From Gonocerus acuteangulatus (lineage: Eukaryota; Arthropoda; Insecta; Hemiptera; Coreidae): a DNA stretch of 64,000 nt. The notes under the pieces are model-generated. The model worked only from the letters and a program-made list of their open reading frames with translations. It ran no database searches and was not told the origin of the DNA. Position 1 is the stretch's first letter; each line of letters starts with the position of its first letter. Positions 45,283 through 53,296 of the stretch are shown here, piece by piece. The stretch spans positions 44,325,871-44,389,870 of the forward strand of contig OX328123.1 in the NCBI GenBank assembly GCA_946811695.1, in the 5' to 3' direction. Position numbers and translations under genes: made by a program.

Positions 45283-46109
45283 TTGTGATTTTTGGGTAAA
45301 AGCTACGGATAGAGAAATAGATAGTTTGAAACAAAATAATGATATCAAATGGGTCTAAATTTTGAACAGGGAGGTTATTTGAAGGTTATAGCCGGTTAAC
45401 ACCTATGATGATTCTCACTTGGAAAATATAGTTCATTGCTGAGTAATTTGTGGACAGAGTGACCTAGTTATCATATAATAAGATTTATTTCGGGTTTGTG
45501 CGATGCCAATAATACTAGGAAAAGTTTTAACTTAGTGAATATAGTTTTTGTTCAGTTAAGTGTTGATAGCATGCACGTGACTCACCTCGAGACTGTTAAG
45601 TAAAGAGAAAACCCTGGCGTCTGCCTTTGAGGAGTATTCCATCCCTTCTATTGATGGTGTGTACTTGAGGTATTGTACCAGCCTTACTTTACAAGGGTGA
45701 GTGGATACTTTGTATAATTTAGTGAAAAAATTACTCCTCCATTTGCAATTCACGTCACATCACTTTCGTCACGACTTCGTCATAAACACGTCACTAGATT
45801 CCCGTAATATGCACTTCAAGTTTGACAGCATGATGAGCTACAGACCGTATGGAAGCTACCGCTAGACTGAATCTAGACAGTTATCAGGAGTTAATCCTTC
45901 AGGAGTTAAAGCTCTTATACTGCTGCAGTATTAGTGGAAGTTTTAGTATTACTAATGTCATGTGTAAACATTTCATGTTACATCTGTCTTTCTCCTCTAT
46001 CTTTTTCCCTCAAAACCAAGTAAATGCTAAATATACACCCCAAAGGCCAAGGATAATTTACTACTGTATAATTCAACAAAACTAAAAGTAAAATAATATA
46101 TACTAGTAA
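45283..46109. other. non-coding left flank of the Polinton
   Basis: No coding signal. It may contain the 5' region of the LINE whose ORF1 begins at 63202, since the Polinton insertion separates the two; not shown. Confidence 0.4.
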
Positions 46110-46115
46110 CAAATC
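46110..46115. repeat. target-site duplication, left (CAAATC)
   Basis: Identical to 63122-63127, directly outside the element's AG terminus. Six bp is the Polinton hallmark. Confidence 0.95.
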
Positions 46116-47481
46116 AGTAGGTATAAATTAGCGGTTCTGGATCAAGGTCATGTTCAAGGTCACACATGATGTTGCATGACGTCACATGACCTTGATTTAG
46201 AGCCGCTAAAAATGTAGAGTCGATGACCTTGAACCCCCCCCCCACTACCCCCACCCCACCCCACCCCCACCCCACCCCCACCCCCACCCCACTACCCCCA
46301 CCCCAACCCCCCACTACCCCAACCCCAACTCCATCCCTTCGGCCGAAGGAACTACTTACAAATGACGTCATTCCCCCACTACCCCCACCCCAACCCCCCA
46401 CTACCCCTACCCCAACTCCATCCCTTCGACCGAAGGAACTACTGACAAATTACGTCATTCCCCCCACTACCCCCCCCCTACCGCGTCTAGATGACGTCAT
46501 TCCCCCACCATCGCCAACAACCCCACCCACAATAACTTACTGAGAACTCCGGAACGTCATTCCCCCCACCATCACCCCCTCCCTAAAACTTACCTTCTTC
46601 GACCGCGTCTAGATAACTACTGACGTCATCCCCCCACCCCTCCATAAAACTTATTTTCCCCAATAAAAAAAACTTACCTTCTTCGCGTCTAGATAATGAA
46701 TGACGTCATTCCCCCCTTCTTCGACTGAGTCCTTAATAATAAATAAAAATATTTCTCATGATCATTCCAGCGCGACTTAATAACAGCTCTCTCTCCTATT
46801 TTATTCTCCTACATCGATCGAGTCTCAATTACAACTCCCCTCCATAATAAATAAAAAAAATGATCATGCAACCACGTCTCAATAACAGCTCCCTTTCAAT
46901 AAAAAATCTCCCTACATAATAAAAAAACTTACCTCTTTCCACCGAGTCTCGATTGCAACTGCCATCTGCCCATCCAGGTATACCCCCTCCCCATAATAAA
47001 TAAAAAACTTAATTAGAATAGAACCTCTTCCGACCGCGTCTCGATTACAACTGCTATCCTTGGAATCCCCTCTCCCATAATAAAAAAAATGATCATGCAA
47101 CCTCCTTCCATCGCATCCCCCTCCCTATAACCTATCTTCTTCGACAGCCCCAATAAAAAAACTTACCTCTTTCCACTGAGTCTCGATTGCAACTGCTAAC
47201 CTTGGTCTCCCCTCTCCCATAATAAAAAAATGATCATGCAACCTCTTCCCATCGCATTAAGATCCCCCCTCCATAATCTTCTTGCCCCAATAAAAAAAAC
47301 TTACTTCTTTCCGCCAAGTCTTGATTGCAACTGCTATCCTTGGAGTCCCCCCTCCCCATAATAAAAAATTATGTAACATAATTCCCCACCTCCTTGATTA
47401 AAAGTCATTAAATAAAATAAATACAACACAAAAATAGAGGATGGATTCTGAATAAAACAGAGTTTAAGCTTAGAAAGTTTA
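46116..47481. repeat. Polinton left inverted terminal repeat
   Basis: 1,366 bp, inverse of 61853-63121. Layers from the tip inward: about 115 bp with four TCAAGGTCA-type sites and a CRE; a C-rich (CCCCAC)n tract (46235-46330) with TGACGTCA-type motifs; then 60-110-bp sub-repeats with GCATGATCAT, AGTCTCGATTGCAACTGC and ACTTAC (inverse splice-donor) motifs; and a unique inner 100 bp. The two ITRs differ in sub-repeat number and order. Confidence 0.95.
46127..46232. promoter_or_regulatory. ITR tip: nuclear-receptor sites, CRE and imperfect hairpin
   Basis: TCAAGGTCA at 46142-46150 and 46154-46162, its inverse TGACCTTGA at 46187-46195 and 46224-46232, and the CRE palindrome TGACGTCA at 46177-46184. 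TCAAGGTCA is the extended half-site bound by FTZ-F1/SF-1/ERR-type monomeric nuclear receptors. TTAGCGG...ATCAAGGTCATG pairs with CATGACCTTGAT...CCGCTAA, so the tip can fold. Regulation by host receptors is inference. Confidence 0.6.
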
Positions 47482-47511
47482 CAATTAGTTAGTTACTACG
47501 AACGAGAGCAG

Positions 47512-47871
47512 ATGTCTAAGTTAATTCGTAAAAATTTTAGATATGAAGAGAATCGCCTATCGACATTTGTCGGTTGGCGTTCTCCAGTGAGTCCTTTGAA
47601 ATTAGCTGCCGCTGGATTTTATTACCTCCAAGTATACGATCGAACAAGATGTGCATTTTGTGGACTCGTTTTACACGAATGGAAACCAGAAGACGATCCC
47701 CTCCAAGACCATAAAAAGTGGACCAACAACGACTGCCCTTTTTTAAAATATTTAGATCAGTTGGAAAAACTACCTTTGAAATTCGATACGGACGAATGGG
47801 AACGATCTATTTGCGGATGCGTGAAGGACAGTAGTCAACAGGAAGTTGTGGCAAAAAATTGCTGTTGTTAA
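47512..47871 (+). CDS. single-BIR IAP-like protein
   Basis: 119 aa. The BIR domain (about residues 14-80) shows RLSTFVGWRSPVSPLKLAAA, GFYYLQVYDRTRCAFCG and DDPLQDHKKW. Zinc ligands are C47, C50, H67 and C75, with one residue more than usual between H67 and C75. It has no RING, and the C-terminus is Cys-rich (CGC, CCC). BIR proteins bind caspases or IAP antagonists; in large DNA viruses they block apoptosis, so an anti-death role in a productive cycle is the natural inference. It is the first gene inside the left ITR, 31 bp from its inner edge, so its promoter probably lies in the ITR. The ATG at 47512 is the first in frame. Origin by capture from a host or virus IAP is possible. Confidence 0.9.
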   Translation: MSKLIRKNFRYEENRLSTFVGWRSPVSPLKLAAAGFYYLQVYDRTRCAFCGLVLHEWKPEDDPLQDHKKWTNNDCPFLKYLDQLEKLPLKFDTDEWERSICGCVKDSSQQEVVAKNCCC

Positions 47872-47904
47872 AGATAATTTATATAATTATGTTCTTTTTT
47901 ACAT

Positions 47905-47925
47905 AAATACTCCTTTCAGTTCAGT
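47905..47925 (+). promoter_or_regulatory. TATA-like and initiator motifs
   Basis: ATAAATAC is followed by TTTCAGTTCAGTTCAGG; TCAGT is the arthropod initiator consensus. It lies about 25 bp before the ATG at 47947. Confidence 0.4.
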
Positions 47926-47946
47926 TCAGGCTTGACTAAGAGCAAC

Positions 47947-48465
47947 ATGGAATTAGTTACTGAATATAACATCAGTAAACACAAACAAATTCGAGTTGGG
48001 TTTTACAACAGTGTTCCGACGGTGGCTGTGATTCACAAAGACAAGTTGGTGTACATGGACAAAGAAGAATGGAAGCAGTGTATAGCAGATCAATCGTCAA
48101 GGATATTAACATTTTTTAAGGGGAAAAACAAATCAGTTGAGCAAATAACTACTACTAATAAAAATATATCATGTTCATTCACATACTTGGGGAGAAACAG
48201 AGTCTTCAAAATAGAATATGCCTATCCTTGGGTCACAATGTTAAGTCTATCTCCATCTCCTCACATGACCATATCTTCACCAAGTACAAGTTTCAACAAG
48301 TCGGAGAGTATGAAACTCTGCTCAAAGATTGAAGAAATCAACCGCTCTCTTTTGCTTCTAGAGACTGTTGGTCTTATTTATGAGAACCATAAAAACCCAC
48401 AAGAAAATATAGATTTAAATATCAATACAAATACATTATTAAACAATTTATTTGTCAATGTATAA
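47947..48465 (+). CDS. uncharacterised Polinton protein (172 aa)
   Basis: Starts at the ATG at 47947 (MELVTEYNISKHKQIRVGFY); an in-frame TTG at 47932 is not a credible start. No known domain is recognised. The first 120 residues look like a compact mixed alpha/beta fold (VPTVAVIHKDKLVYMDKEEW, FTYLGRNRVFKIEYAYPWV). A Ser/Pro-rich linker (SPSPHMTISSPSTSF) and a helical C-terminus (LCSKIEEINRSLLLLETVGL) with an Asn-rich tail follow. It is downstream of the BIR gene with a 75-bp gap that holds a TATA/initiator-like motif, so it may be separately transcribed. A regulatory or accessory role is a guess from its position only. Confidence 0.75.
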   Translation: MELVTEYNISKHKQIRVGFYNSVPTVAVIHKDKLVYMDKEEWKQCIADQSSRILTFFKGKNKSVEQITTTNKNISCSFTYLGRNRVFKIEYAYPWVTMLSLSPSPHMTISSPSTSFNKSESMKLCSKIEEINRSLLLLETVGLIYENHKNPQENIDLNINTNTLLNNLFVNV

Positions 48466-48614
48466 AAAAAAAAATTTAGTTATTTACCAATGTATAAAAT
48501 AAAAATGTTTTATTTTACTTGTGTTTCTTTTTCCCCCCCTTCATCCAGGTTAAAATCAGAAAAAAATATATTTTCAAAAAAAAAAAAACAATTTTTTATT
48601 TAAAAAGTACAAAT
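48466..48614. terminator. convergent polyadenylation region
   Basis: AATAAA on the plus strand at 48498-48503 serves the gene ending at 48465. TTTATT at 48595-48600 is AATAAA on the minus strand, 15 bp beyond the stop at 48615. Confidence 0.6.
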
Positions 48615-48827
48615 TTAATCCATAATTACATCATAACAATTTATTCTTTTTTCAAGAAATTCTTCATCGTTTTGCCATTCCACGGGTAAGCTATCCCAGA
48701 TAAAGTCGAGTGCATAATTGAAGACGTACAGGAGCAGATTTCTTGGTAAGATCCTTAGCTCGTCCGTAGATAGTGTTTCAATTCCTTCTTCTCCCAAGCG
48801 ACGTATGACATCATTCAAAGCCTCCAT
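48615..48827 (-). CDS. small uncharacterised Polinton protein (70 aa)
   Basis: MEALNDVIRRLGEEGIETLS ... ELRILPRNLLLYVFNYALDF ... an acidic and highly helical protein with no cysteine pairs and no recognised domain. It begins 14 bp downstream of the stop of the nuclease-like gene on the same strand, with an AATAAA just after its stop, so it is probably the last cistron of the leftward block. The length, clean ATG and placement make it credible as a gene. Confidence 0.6.
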   Translation of the reverse strand: MEALNDVIRRLGEEGIETLSTDELRILPRNLLLYVFNYALDFIWDSLPVEWQNDEEFLEKRINCYDVIMD

Positions 48828-48841
48828 TTCCTTTTACAACT

Positions 48842-49543
48842 TTAAATTAGCATGTGTTCTCTGAACCACACACACTTAGGAGTGTTTGCTTTATGATACT
48901 CGAATGGACCGACGTGCCTATTTGTAGTGTTGTAAATTAAATCGCAATACACGCACTTGACTTTATTATCAACATTTCTAATAAATCCGTTGAATGCTAA
49001 AAGGTGGTGGGGGGATGCATTGATTCCATATGTCTGCCTCCTTACTTCTTCTTTCTTGAAGTCCACAGCTTCGGGATGTCTCCTAATCCACGAGGCAAGT
49101 CTATGTGCTTGATTAAATGAACAAACGTAGTGAGTGTTTAAATGAAAGTAACAAGTTAACTTGTCGTCTTCTAAATTTTTGAGGTTGGGGCAACCAAAGT
49201 CATGTAGATCGTAAACTGCCACATCAAGCAAATCTTCAAGGAACCTACATTTTTCTAATCCTTTACCCCATAAAGTATCATATAAATCAGTTACTGACTT
49301 TAGACAAGGAATTAAATCGGAGTAGTCTCTCTCGCCATAATACCAGTCTATTCCGTGCAGTGATTTTCGTACCCATACGTTTGTTTTAGATTGCCTTACA
49401 GAGTCTTCAACATCCTGGGGAGGTTTGAAAAACCAATGCCAAGCTGTGCCGTAGATCGTATCGACTATTGTTAATTCCTTAACTGTTAAATCATTTGAAT
49501 TTAAACGAAAACCTTGAAAATCGATTACTGCTGAAGTAGTCAT
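48842..49543 (-). CDS. RNase H/DEDD-fold-like protein with a C-terminal BIR-like zinc site
   Basis: 233 aa from the ATG at 49543; the TTG at 49552 is not a credible start. The N-terminus VIDFQGFRLNSNDLTVKELT plus IVD resembles the first acidic strand of DEDD/RNase H-fold exonucleases. KGLEKCRFLEDLL, YDLHDFGCPNLKNL and CYFHLNTHYVCSFNQAHRL recur, from memory, in unannotated arthropod mobile-element proteins. The C-terminus has CVYC, then HKANTPKC, a CxxC...Hx6C arrangement like a BIR, but it lacks the GFYY and DDP hallmarks. Nuclease activity is unproved: only the first acidic motif is clear. A TATA box (CTATATATAA, 49611-49620) lies about 70 bp upstream. Confidence 0.65.
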   Translation of the reverse strand: MTTSAVIDFQGFRLNSNDLTVKELTIVDTIYGTAWHWFFKPPQDVEDSVRQSKTNVWVRKSLHGIDWYYGERDYSDLIPCLKSVTDLYDTLWGKGLEKCRFLEDLLDVAVYDLHDFGCPNLKNLEDDKLTCYFHLNTHYVCSFNQAHRLASWIRRHPEAVDFKKEEVRRQTYGINASPHHLLAFNGFIRNVDNKVKCVYCDLIYNTTNRHVGPFEYHKANTPKCVWFREHMLI

Positions 49544-49608
49544 TTCTTCCAATAATACGTACTGCGACAGTGGGAGAATCGCAACTATTGAACAATAACA
49601 CCTCTAGA

Positions 49609-49622
49609 CTTTATATATAGTT
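49609..49622 (-). promoter_or_regulatory. TATA box of the leftward nuclease-like gene
   Basis: Minus-strand ACTATATATAAAGT, about 70 bp upstream of the ATG at 49543. Confidence 0.6.
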
Positions 49623-49670
49623 TGTCTAACATACAATTGTAGTTATCTTCTCTTAAGTGGTATAATTAAC

Positions 49671-49965
49671 TATTTTTTACAACTCAATTGCTATCTCACA
49701 AACATCCTGCAGACAGCAAATTGTTTCCTGTTGAATTGCAAATTTTCATTTGCCCATGAGAATTGTAGATTCTCTATCAACAGTAATTTTTTTTTTTTTT
49801 TACGACTCAATTGCTATCCTACAAAGATCCTCTTTTAGATATTAAAATTCGACCTTCTCTATCAACAGTAATTAATTATTTTTTACGACTCAATTGCTAT
49901 CCTACAAAGATCCTCTTTTAGATATTAAAATTCGACCTTCTCTATCAACAGTAATTAATTATTTT
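49671..49965. repeat. about 83-bp tandem repeats between the capsid and nuclease-like genes
   Basis: Two near-identical units (about 49786-49871 and 49872-49953) share TTTTTACGACTCAATTGCTA, TCCTACAAAGATCCTCTTTT and TCTCTATCAACAGTAAT; a third, diverged unit starts at 49671. It is the longest non-coding interval of the leftward block. An enhancer, origin or 3' processing element are all possible. Confidence 0.8.
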
Positions 49966-50006
49966 TTACAACACCTTCCCCCCACTCTTTGATTTTCCTC
50001 TTGAAT

Positions 50007-51224
50007 TTAGTACAATTTTCTTACTAGGCCTGTTCCCATCTCATATTCTACAATTCTATCGTGAAGGGTGAGACAATACGCTTTGGTATTTGCTGGAAAG
50101 TTTACGTCGGAATCTATTTGAAGACGGATGTCTATCGTACTACTTTTAATTGCTTCAGACTGCTTGGAACAATCTATAACTGCGATAGGAGCAATCTTCT
50201 CGAAACTAGATCTCGAAAGGAGAGGTTGAGAATGCCTGTCACCGAAATAACTTGTTTGAAATTCATTATACATTTCATAGAGCAGGGCAATTTTTCCCTG
50301 TTCAAAATCCAAGTTCAAATCGTCATAGGGGTATTGTTCGCTGTTAAGATAAAGTTTAACATTTTTTAGGTTGCAGCTATCAAACTGGCTACAGTCCTTT
50401 GCCGGGTTTTTGTTACGATTTGTTTGAAATGCTATAATTACGTATCGAGGCTTTTCTAAATTTGTAGATGTTTTAACGGCCCACGTTTCTTGCTGTGTAT
50501 TAGAGGGTAATGTGGGATATTCATAAAGGTCCCAGCTTCGAAATGGAATTACTATTTTTCGGTTCCTGTCTAACATTTTGAGCAGGCGTAAACGGTTCTC
50601 GTCCGAAACACGAATGTGAGGCATTCTCCAAACTATTTTATCTAATTTTATTTCTACATTATCATCTCCTATTATAGAATTAAAGTCTGAGCTCGATCGT
50701 ATTAAAACTAGTTCTTGCTTCAAATTGACTATTATTTGTCTATAATCTTCACAAAATCCTAATAAAATGTTTAACGGTAAACAAACGCTAAAAGCTCCGT
50801 TTTTGTCAATGTCTAGCGTTTTGTTCTCACCGGGGAGAATCCATCCCGCATTTTCGAGACCGTTAACTCTGCTAGGACTAAATGATGAATAACCTTTTAG
50901 TGTAGAAGTTATTCCGGGGTTCCTAACCCTATCTATTTCTATCCCATTTAGTTCATATCTAATTTCATCAAATAAAAAAGAAAATGCGTTGTTAGTCAAT
51001 TTTGCAATCAAAGGTTTGGTCTCATCTTTTTTCCTAAGCTTCCCCTCGAGGTAGATAAAGGAATGTGCTGGGAGTGTATAAATATCTTGTTGCTGTATTG
51101 GAATACGGATTTCATCGGAATGATTGAATGTATTTCCCGCATAAGGCTGGTGCGAATGGAACTGGAACTGAGCGAGAGAATTGTCGAAGGAAATGTCCGA
51201 AGATATAGCTAATATGTTATCCAT
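50007..51224 (-). CDS. major capsid protein (double jelly roll)
   Basis: 405 aa. Conserved segments include HSDEIRIPIQQQDIYTLPAH, FLFDEIRYELNGIEIDRVRN, GITSTLKGYSSF, MPHIRVSDENRLRLL, PFRSWDLYEYPTLP, LEKPRYVIIAFQTNRNKN, LYLNSEQYPYDDLNLDFEQG and a C-terminal YCLTLHDRIVEYEMGTGLV. These match the short arthropod class of Polinton major capsid proteins, which are double-jelly-roll proteins forming pseudo-hexameric trimers on an icosahedral shell. No internal stop. It is the last of five closely packed leftward virion genes; its ATG overlaps the end of the preceding 62-codon ORF by 8 bp. Its intactness means capsid formation is at least conceivable. Confidence 0.9.
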   Translation of the reverse strand: MDNILAISSDISFDNSLAQFQFHSHQPYAGNTFNHSDEIRIPIQQQDIYTLPAHSFIYLEGKLRKKDETKPLIAKLTNNAFSFLFDEIRYELNGIEIDRVRNPGITSTLKGYSSFSPSRVNGLENAGWILPGENKTLDIDKNGAFSVCLPLNILLGFCEDYRQIIVNLKQELVLIRSSSDFNSIIGDDNVEIKLDKIVWRMPHIRVSDENRLRLLKMLDRNRKIVIPFRSWDLYEYPTLPSNTQQETWAVKTSTNLEKPRYVIIAFQTNRNKNPAKDCSQFDSCNLKNVKLYLNSEQYPYDDLNLDFEQGKIALLYEMYNEFQTSYFGDRHSQPLLSRSSFEKIAPIAVIDCSKQSEAIKSSTIDIRLQIDSDVNFPANTKAYCLTLHDRIVEYEMGTGLVRKLY

Positions 51225-51405
51225 ACTTTAGTTTAAAACCACTTTGTTTTAAAAACTTTGCGTTTGAAGGTGTTAACCGCTTTAACGTCTTTGATTGACT
51301 AACTCTTCTAGGGATCGAGATACATCTTTTATATGTTTTAGTTTTTCTACTCACATTTCCTAGTTGATGCTTTGAAGAAACGTATCCTCTAAAATCAATC
51401 CCCAT
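51217..51405 (-). CDS. small basic Polinton protein (62 aa)
   Basis: Very basic (many Lys and Arg). The C-terminus SKTLKRLTPSNAKFLKQSGF resembles a LTxxNxKFLKSLG motif that, from memory, ends small ORFs next to the capsid genes in arthropod Polintons. It overlaps the minor capsid gene by 11 bp and the major capsid gene by 8 bp, in other frames. A DNA-binding core or cement protein is an inference from charge and position. Confidence 0.7.
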   Translation of the reverse strand: MGIDFRGYVSSKHQLGNVSRKTKTYKRCISIPRRVSQSKTLKRLTPSNAKFLKQSGFKLKYG

Positions 51406-52102
51406 TTCTCTTTATGTGAAGTCTAACTGTAACGGTTTCCCTTCTAAAATTGATAAGTTGTCCGTTTTGATCGACAAGACGAATCGTAATATTAGTAATA
51501 GTTCGTACGTTAGCAGGAAAGTAAATGACTGGATTTGGCGTTTCTACTATCTTATAACCCGGTTCGACTGCGGGAAAAAATTGATGGATGCTATGGTCGG
51601 GCTCACCGTTTACAAAGGACCCCGAGGCGATATTACACTGTACAGATATAATGTTTACACTAAGAATATCGACGATATTCTCGGATGTGATATATTGATC
51701 GCTTGGAGGAATAATTAGATTTTTTGAAGTATAACCCAAAAGTGGGCCGATAGAATTTGGACGTTCGGTGAAATTGAAATAAATTGATTTATTACTTCGT
51801 ATTTCACTCTTTAGCGTGCTAGGATTTCCCCTCAACACCATCATAGCGCCGGGGTCTTTATGAGCTATTTGCTCTCTGAGAAACATAGCCAGAGCCTCAA
51901 TGTCGTAGGCTCCTTCTGGTATTTGAATGGCCATTGTATCAAAATAAAACATGTCCGACTTACCTCTTTGAATATTAGGGATCGAATTAAATGTATGTAA
52001 AGAGAGTAGACCGACGCTGTAAGAATTGTCTAGCTCTAAGGGAGGCATGAAATTTGCTTGGAGCACGCTGGATGTGCCCGTAAGTGTTACAGCGAGGCTC
52101 AT
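51395..52102 (-). CDS. minor capsid (penton-like) protein
   Basis: 235 aa with few charged clusters and a predicted all-beta pattern: LTGTSSVLQANFMPPLELDN, YSVGLLSLHTFNSIPNI, FYFDTMAIQIPEGAYDIEAL, IGPLLGYTSKNLIIPPSDQY, VIYFPANVRTITNITIRLVD and TVTVRLHIKRNGD at the end. This fits the single-jelly-roll minor capsid protein of Polintons that occupies the vertices. It lies directly after the protease (12-bp gap) and overlaps the next ORF by 11 bp. ATG at 52102. Confidence 0.85.
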   Translation of the reverse strand: MSLAVTLTGTSSVLQANFMPPLELDNSYSVGLLSLHTFNSIPNIQRGKSDMFYFDTMAIQIPEGAYDIEALAMFLREQIAHKDPGAMMVLRGNPSTLKSEIRSNKSIYFNFTERPNSIGPLLGYTSKNLIIPPSDQYITSENIVDILSVNIISVQCNIASGSFVNGEPDHSIHQFFPAVEPGYKIVETPNPVIYFPANVRTITNITIRLVDQNGQLINFRRETVTVRLHIKRNGD

Positions 52103-52114
52103 GATGCTAATAAC

Positions 52115-52480
52115 CTAATCGCTTTCAGAGTTCTCCATTAAATACTGTAAGCACAAATGACCGCAAAACGGAGTATTCCACCTCTGGAAACGCTTTCGAT
52201 TGTAAAAAATAAAACTGTCTTTTAAGTAAGTGACCAGTTGAGGTGGTGGTCTCAAATTACCAAACGAATCAAAGTATTTGACGATTTTACCATGTTTTAC
52301 GAAGCAAACCCAGTGCGAACCTTCTTTTGAGTTTGGCTCTAAATTAACTATAGCCGTCTCCTTTAATTTAGGAGCTTCTGGCAGAGTATCAATCATAAAT
52401 ACGCCTCTGAAATGTGGAATTTTAAATATTTTTCGAGCGTAATAATTTAATTCGACATCATTCAACGCTTTTTTTGGTAG
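52115..52480 (-). CDS. adenain-like cysteine protease without its own AUG
   Basis: The homologous frame reads NDVELNYYARKIFKIPHF, GVFMIDTLP, GSHWVCFVKHGK, KYFDSFGN and TPFCGHLCLQYLM. Counted from codon 52465, the catalytic triad is H51, D66 and C101 with Gln94 as oxyanion residue, the same seven-residue Gln-to-Cys spacing as in adenovirus protease. It should cleave virion precursors during maturation. Between the upstream gene's stop (TGA, 52483-52481) and the family's conserved N-terminus there is no in-frame ATG; the first Met codon (52396) would delete the first 23 codons. The frame continues from the PLA2/pX ORF across UGA-CUA. Readthrough, a start-site mutation (an out-of-frame ATG-ATG pair lies at about 52455-52460) or splicing could explain this. 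Confidence 0.85.
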   Translation of the reverse strand, partial: LPKKALNDVELNYYARKIFKIPHFRGVFMIDTLPEAPKLKETAIVNLEPNSKEGSHWVCFVKHGKIVKYFDSFGNLRPPPQLVTYLKDSFIFYNRKRFQRWNTPFCGHLCLQYLMENSESD

Positions 52481-53272
52481 TCAAATACGACGACCTCTGC
52501 GTCTGTAGGTACGCTTTTGTGGTCGCTCTATAAATAGTCCGAATCCATTCCGTCTATATGGCTTTAAAAAAAGACCATTACCAATTTTTTGAGTTTCCAT
52601 TGCCAAATTATGTCTTTTCTGCTCTTCCAATTTTTGCTTTGCCTCTTTGGCTTCGTTGACAGCTTTTGCTATGCTTGCCGCACCTCCAGCCAATGATCCT
52701 ATAGCGGATAATCCCGCCATTACTGGTATTAGAAAAGGTAAAAAACCTCCAGACTTTGGTATGGGAAGAACACGAGGGGGTAAAGGCTTGTCTCGACCTC
52801 TCAATGTCTGTTTCGCCTTATTATATGCTAATTGAGACGCGTTTATTACAGAAGCCACGTTTTTAATTTTAGCCGCTCTTACAAGATCTCTAAAATTCAT
52901 TTTTTTCTTCATTTTGGTAGTCCTTAAACTAGATCCAAATTTCCTTTTTGCTTTCATAGCGTTCGTAACAAACCAAGCTGAAGCTTTTTCCCCGAGCGTT
53001 GAATCTGGATGTTTTACTACTTGCCAAGCTTTTTCTGCAAGGACGCTGTCAGCCTTATGACGATTTTCCAAGTCTGTATACTTGTTATAAGCAATGTCGT
53101 GTTCTTTACAAGCTTTATCCAAAGTATTAATTCCAGCGTCACCTCTTGTCAATCGTTTTTCCACTTTCGTACCTGGACCACAATACTGATACCCCGGTAA
53201 ATGTAATTCAAACGGTAATTTATTTATAACACTGTCGAGGAGACCTCGTCCTTTGCGCACCTTTCGTTTCAT
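52481..53272 (-). CDS. virion protein with PLA2-like domain and adenovirus pX/pVI-like tail
   Basis: 263 aa from the ATG at 53272 (MKRKVRKGRG), the usual start in the family; the ORF opens at an ATG at 53296. Counting from the latter, a parvovirus-VP1-type phospholipase A2 domain spans about 32-92: YCGPGT calcium-loop motif (38-43), CKEHDIAY with the catalytic His66-Asp67, and a helix DSVLAEKAW. A hydrophobic Gly/Ala-rich segment GGFLPFLIPVMAGLSAIGSL (183-202) and a coiled segment follow, then a basic Arg-rich tail like the small core and membrane-lytic proteins of adenoviruses. Such PLA2 domains breach endosomal membranes during entry; that role here is inferred. It is the first gene of the leftward block. 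Confidence 0.88.
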   Translation of the reverse strand: MKRKVRKGRGLLDSVINKLPFELHLPGYQYCGPGTKVEKRLTRGDAGINTLDKACKEHDIAYNKYTDLENRHKADSVLAEKAWQVVKHPDSTLGEKASAWFVTNAMKAKRKFGSSLRTTKMKKKMNFRDLVRAAKIKNVASVINASQLAYNKAKQTLRGRDKPLPPRVLPIPKSGGFLPFLIPVMAGLSAIGSLAGGAASIAKAVNEAKEAKQKLEEQKRHNLAMETQKIGNGLFLKPYRRNGFGLFIERPQKRTYRRRGRRI

Positions 53273-53296
53273 ACTAAACCTCTTCGAACAATACAA

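Noticed and set aside
46114..46543. Pro/Thr-rich and Gly/Val-rich ORFs in the left ITR
   Set aside because: By-products of the (CCCCAC)n tract; the same sequence occurs inverted in the right ITR, and it is repeat structure rather than coding.
47932..47946. Upstream start for the 172-aa Polinton protein
   Set aside because: The codon at 47932 is TTG; the first ATG is at 47947. The same reasoning moves the nuclease-like start from 49552 (TTG) to 49543.
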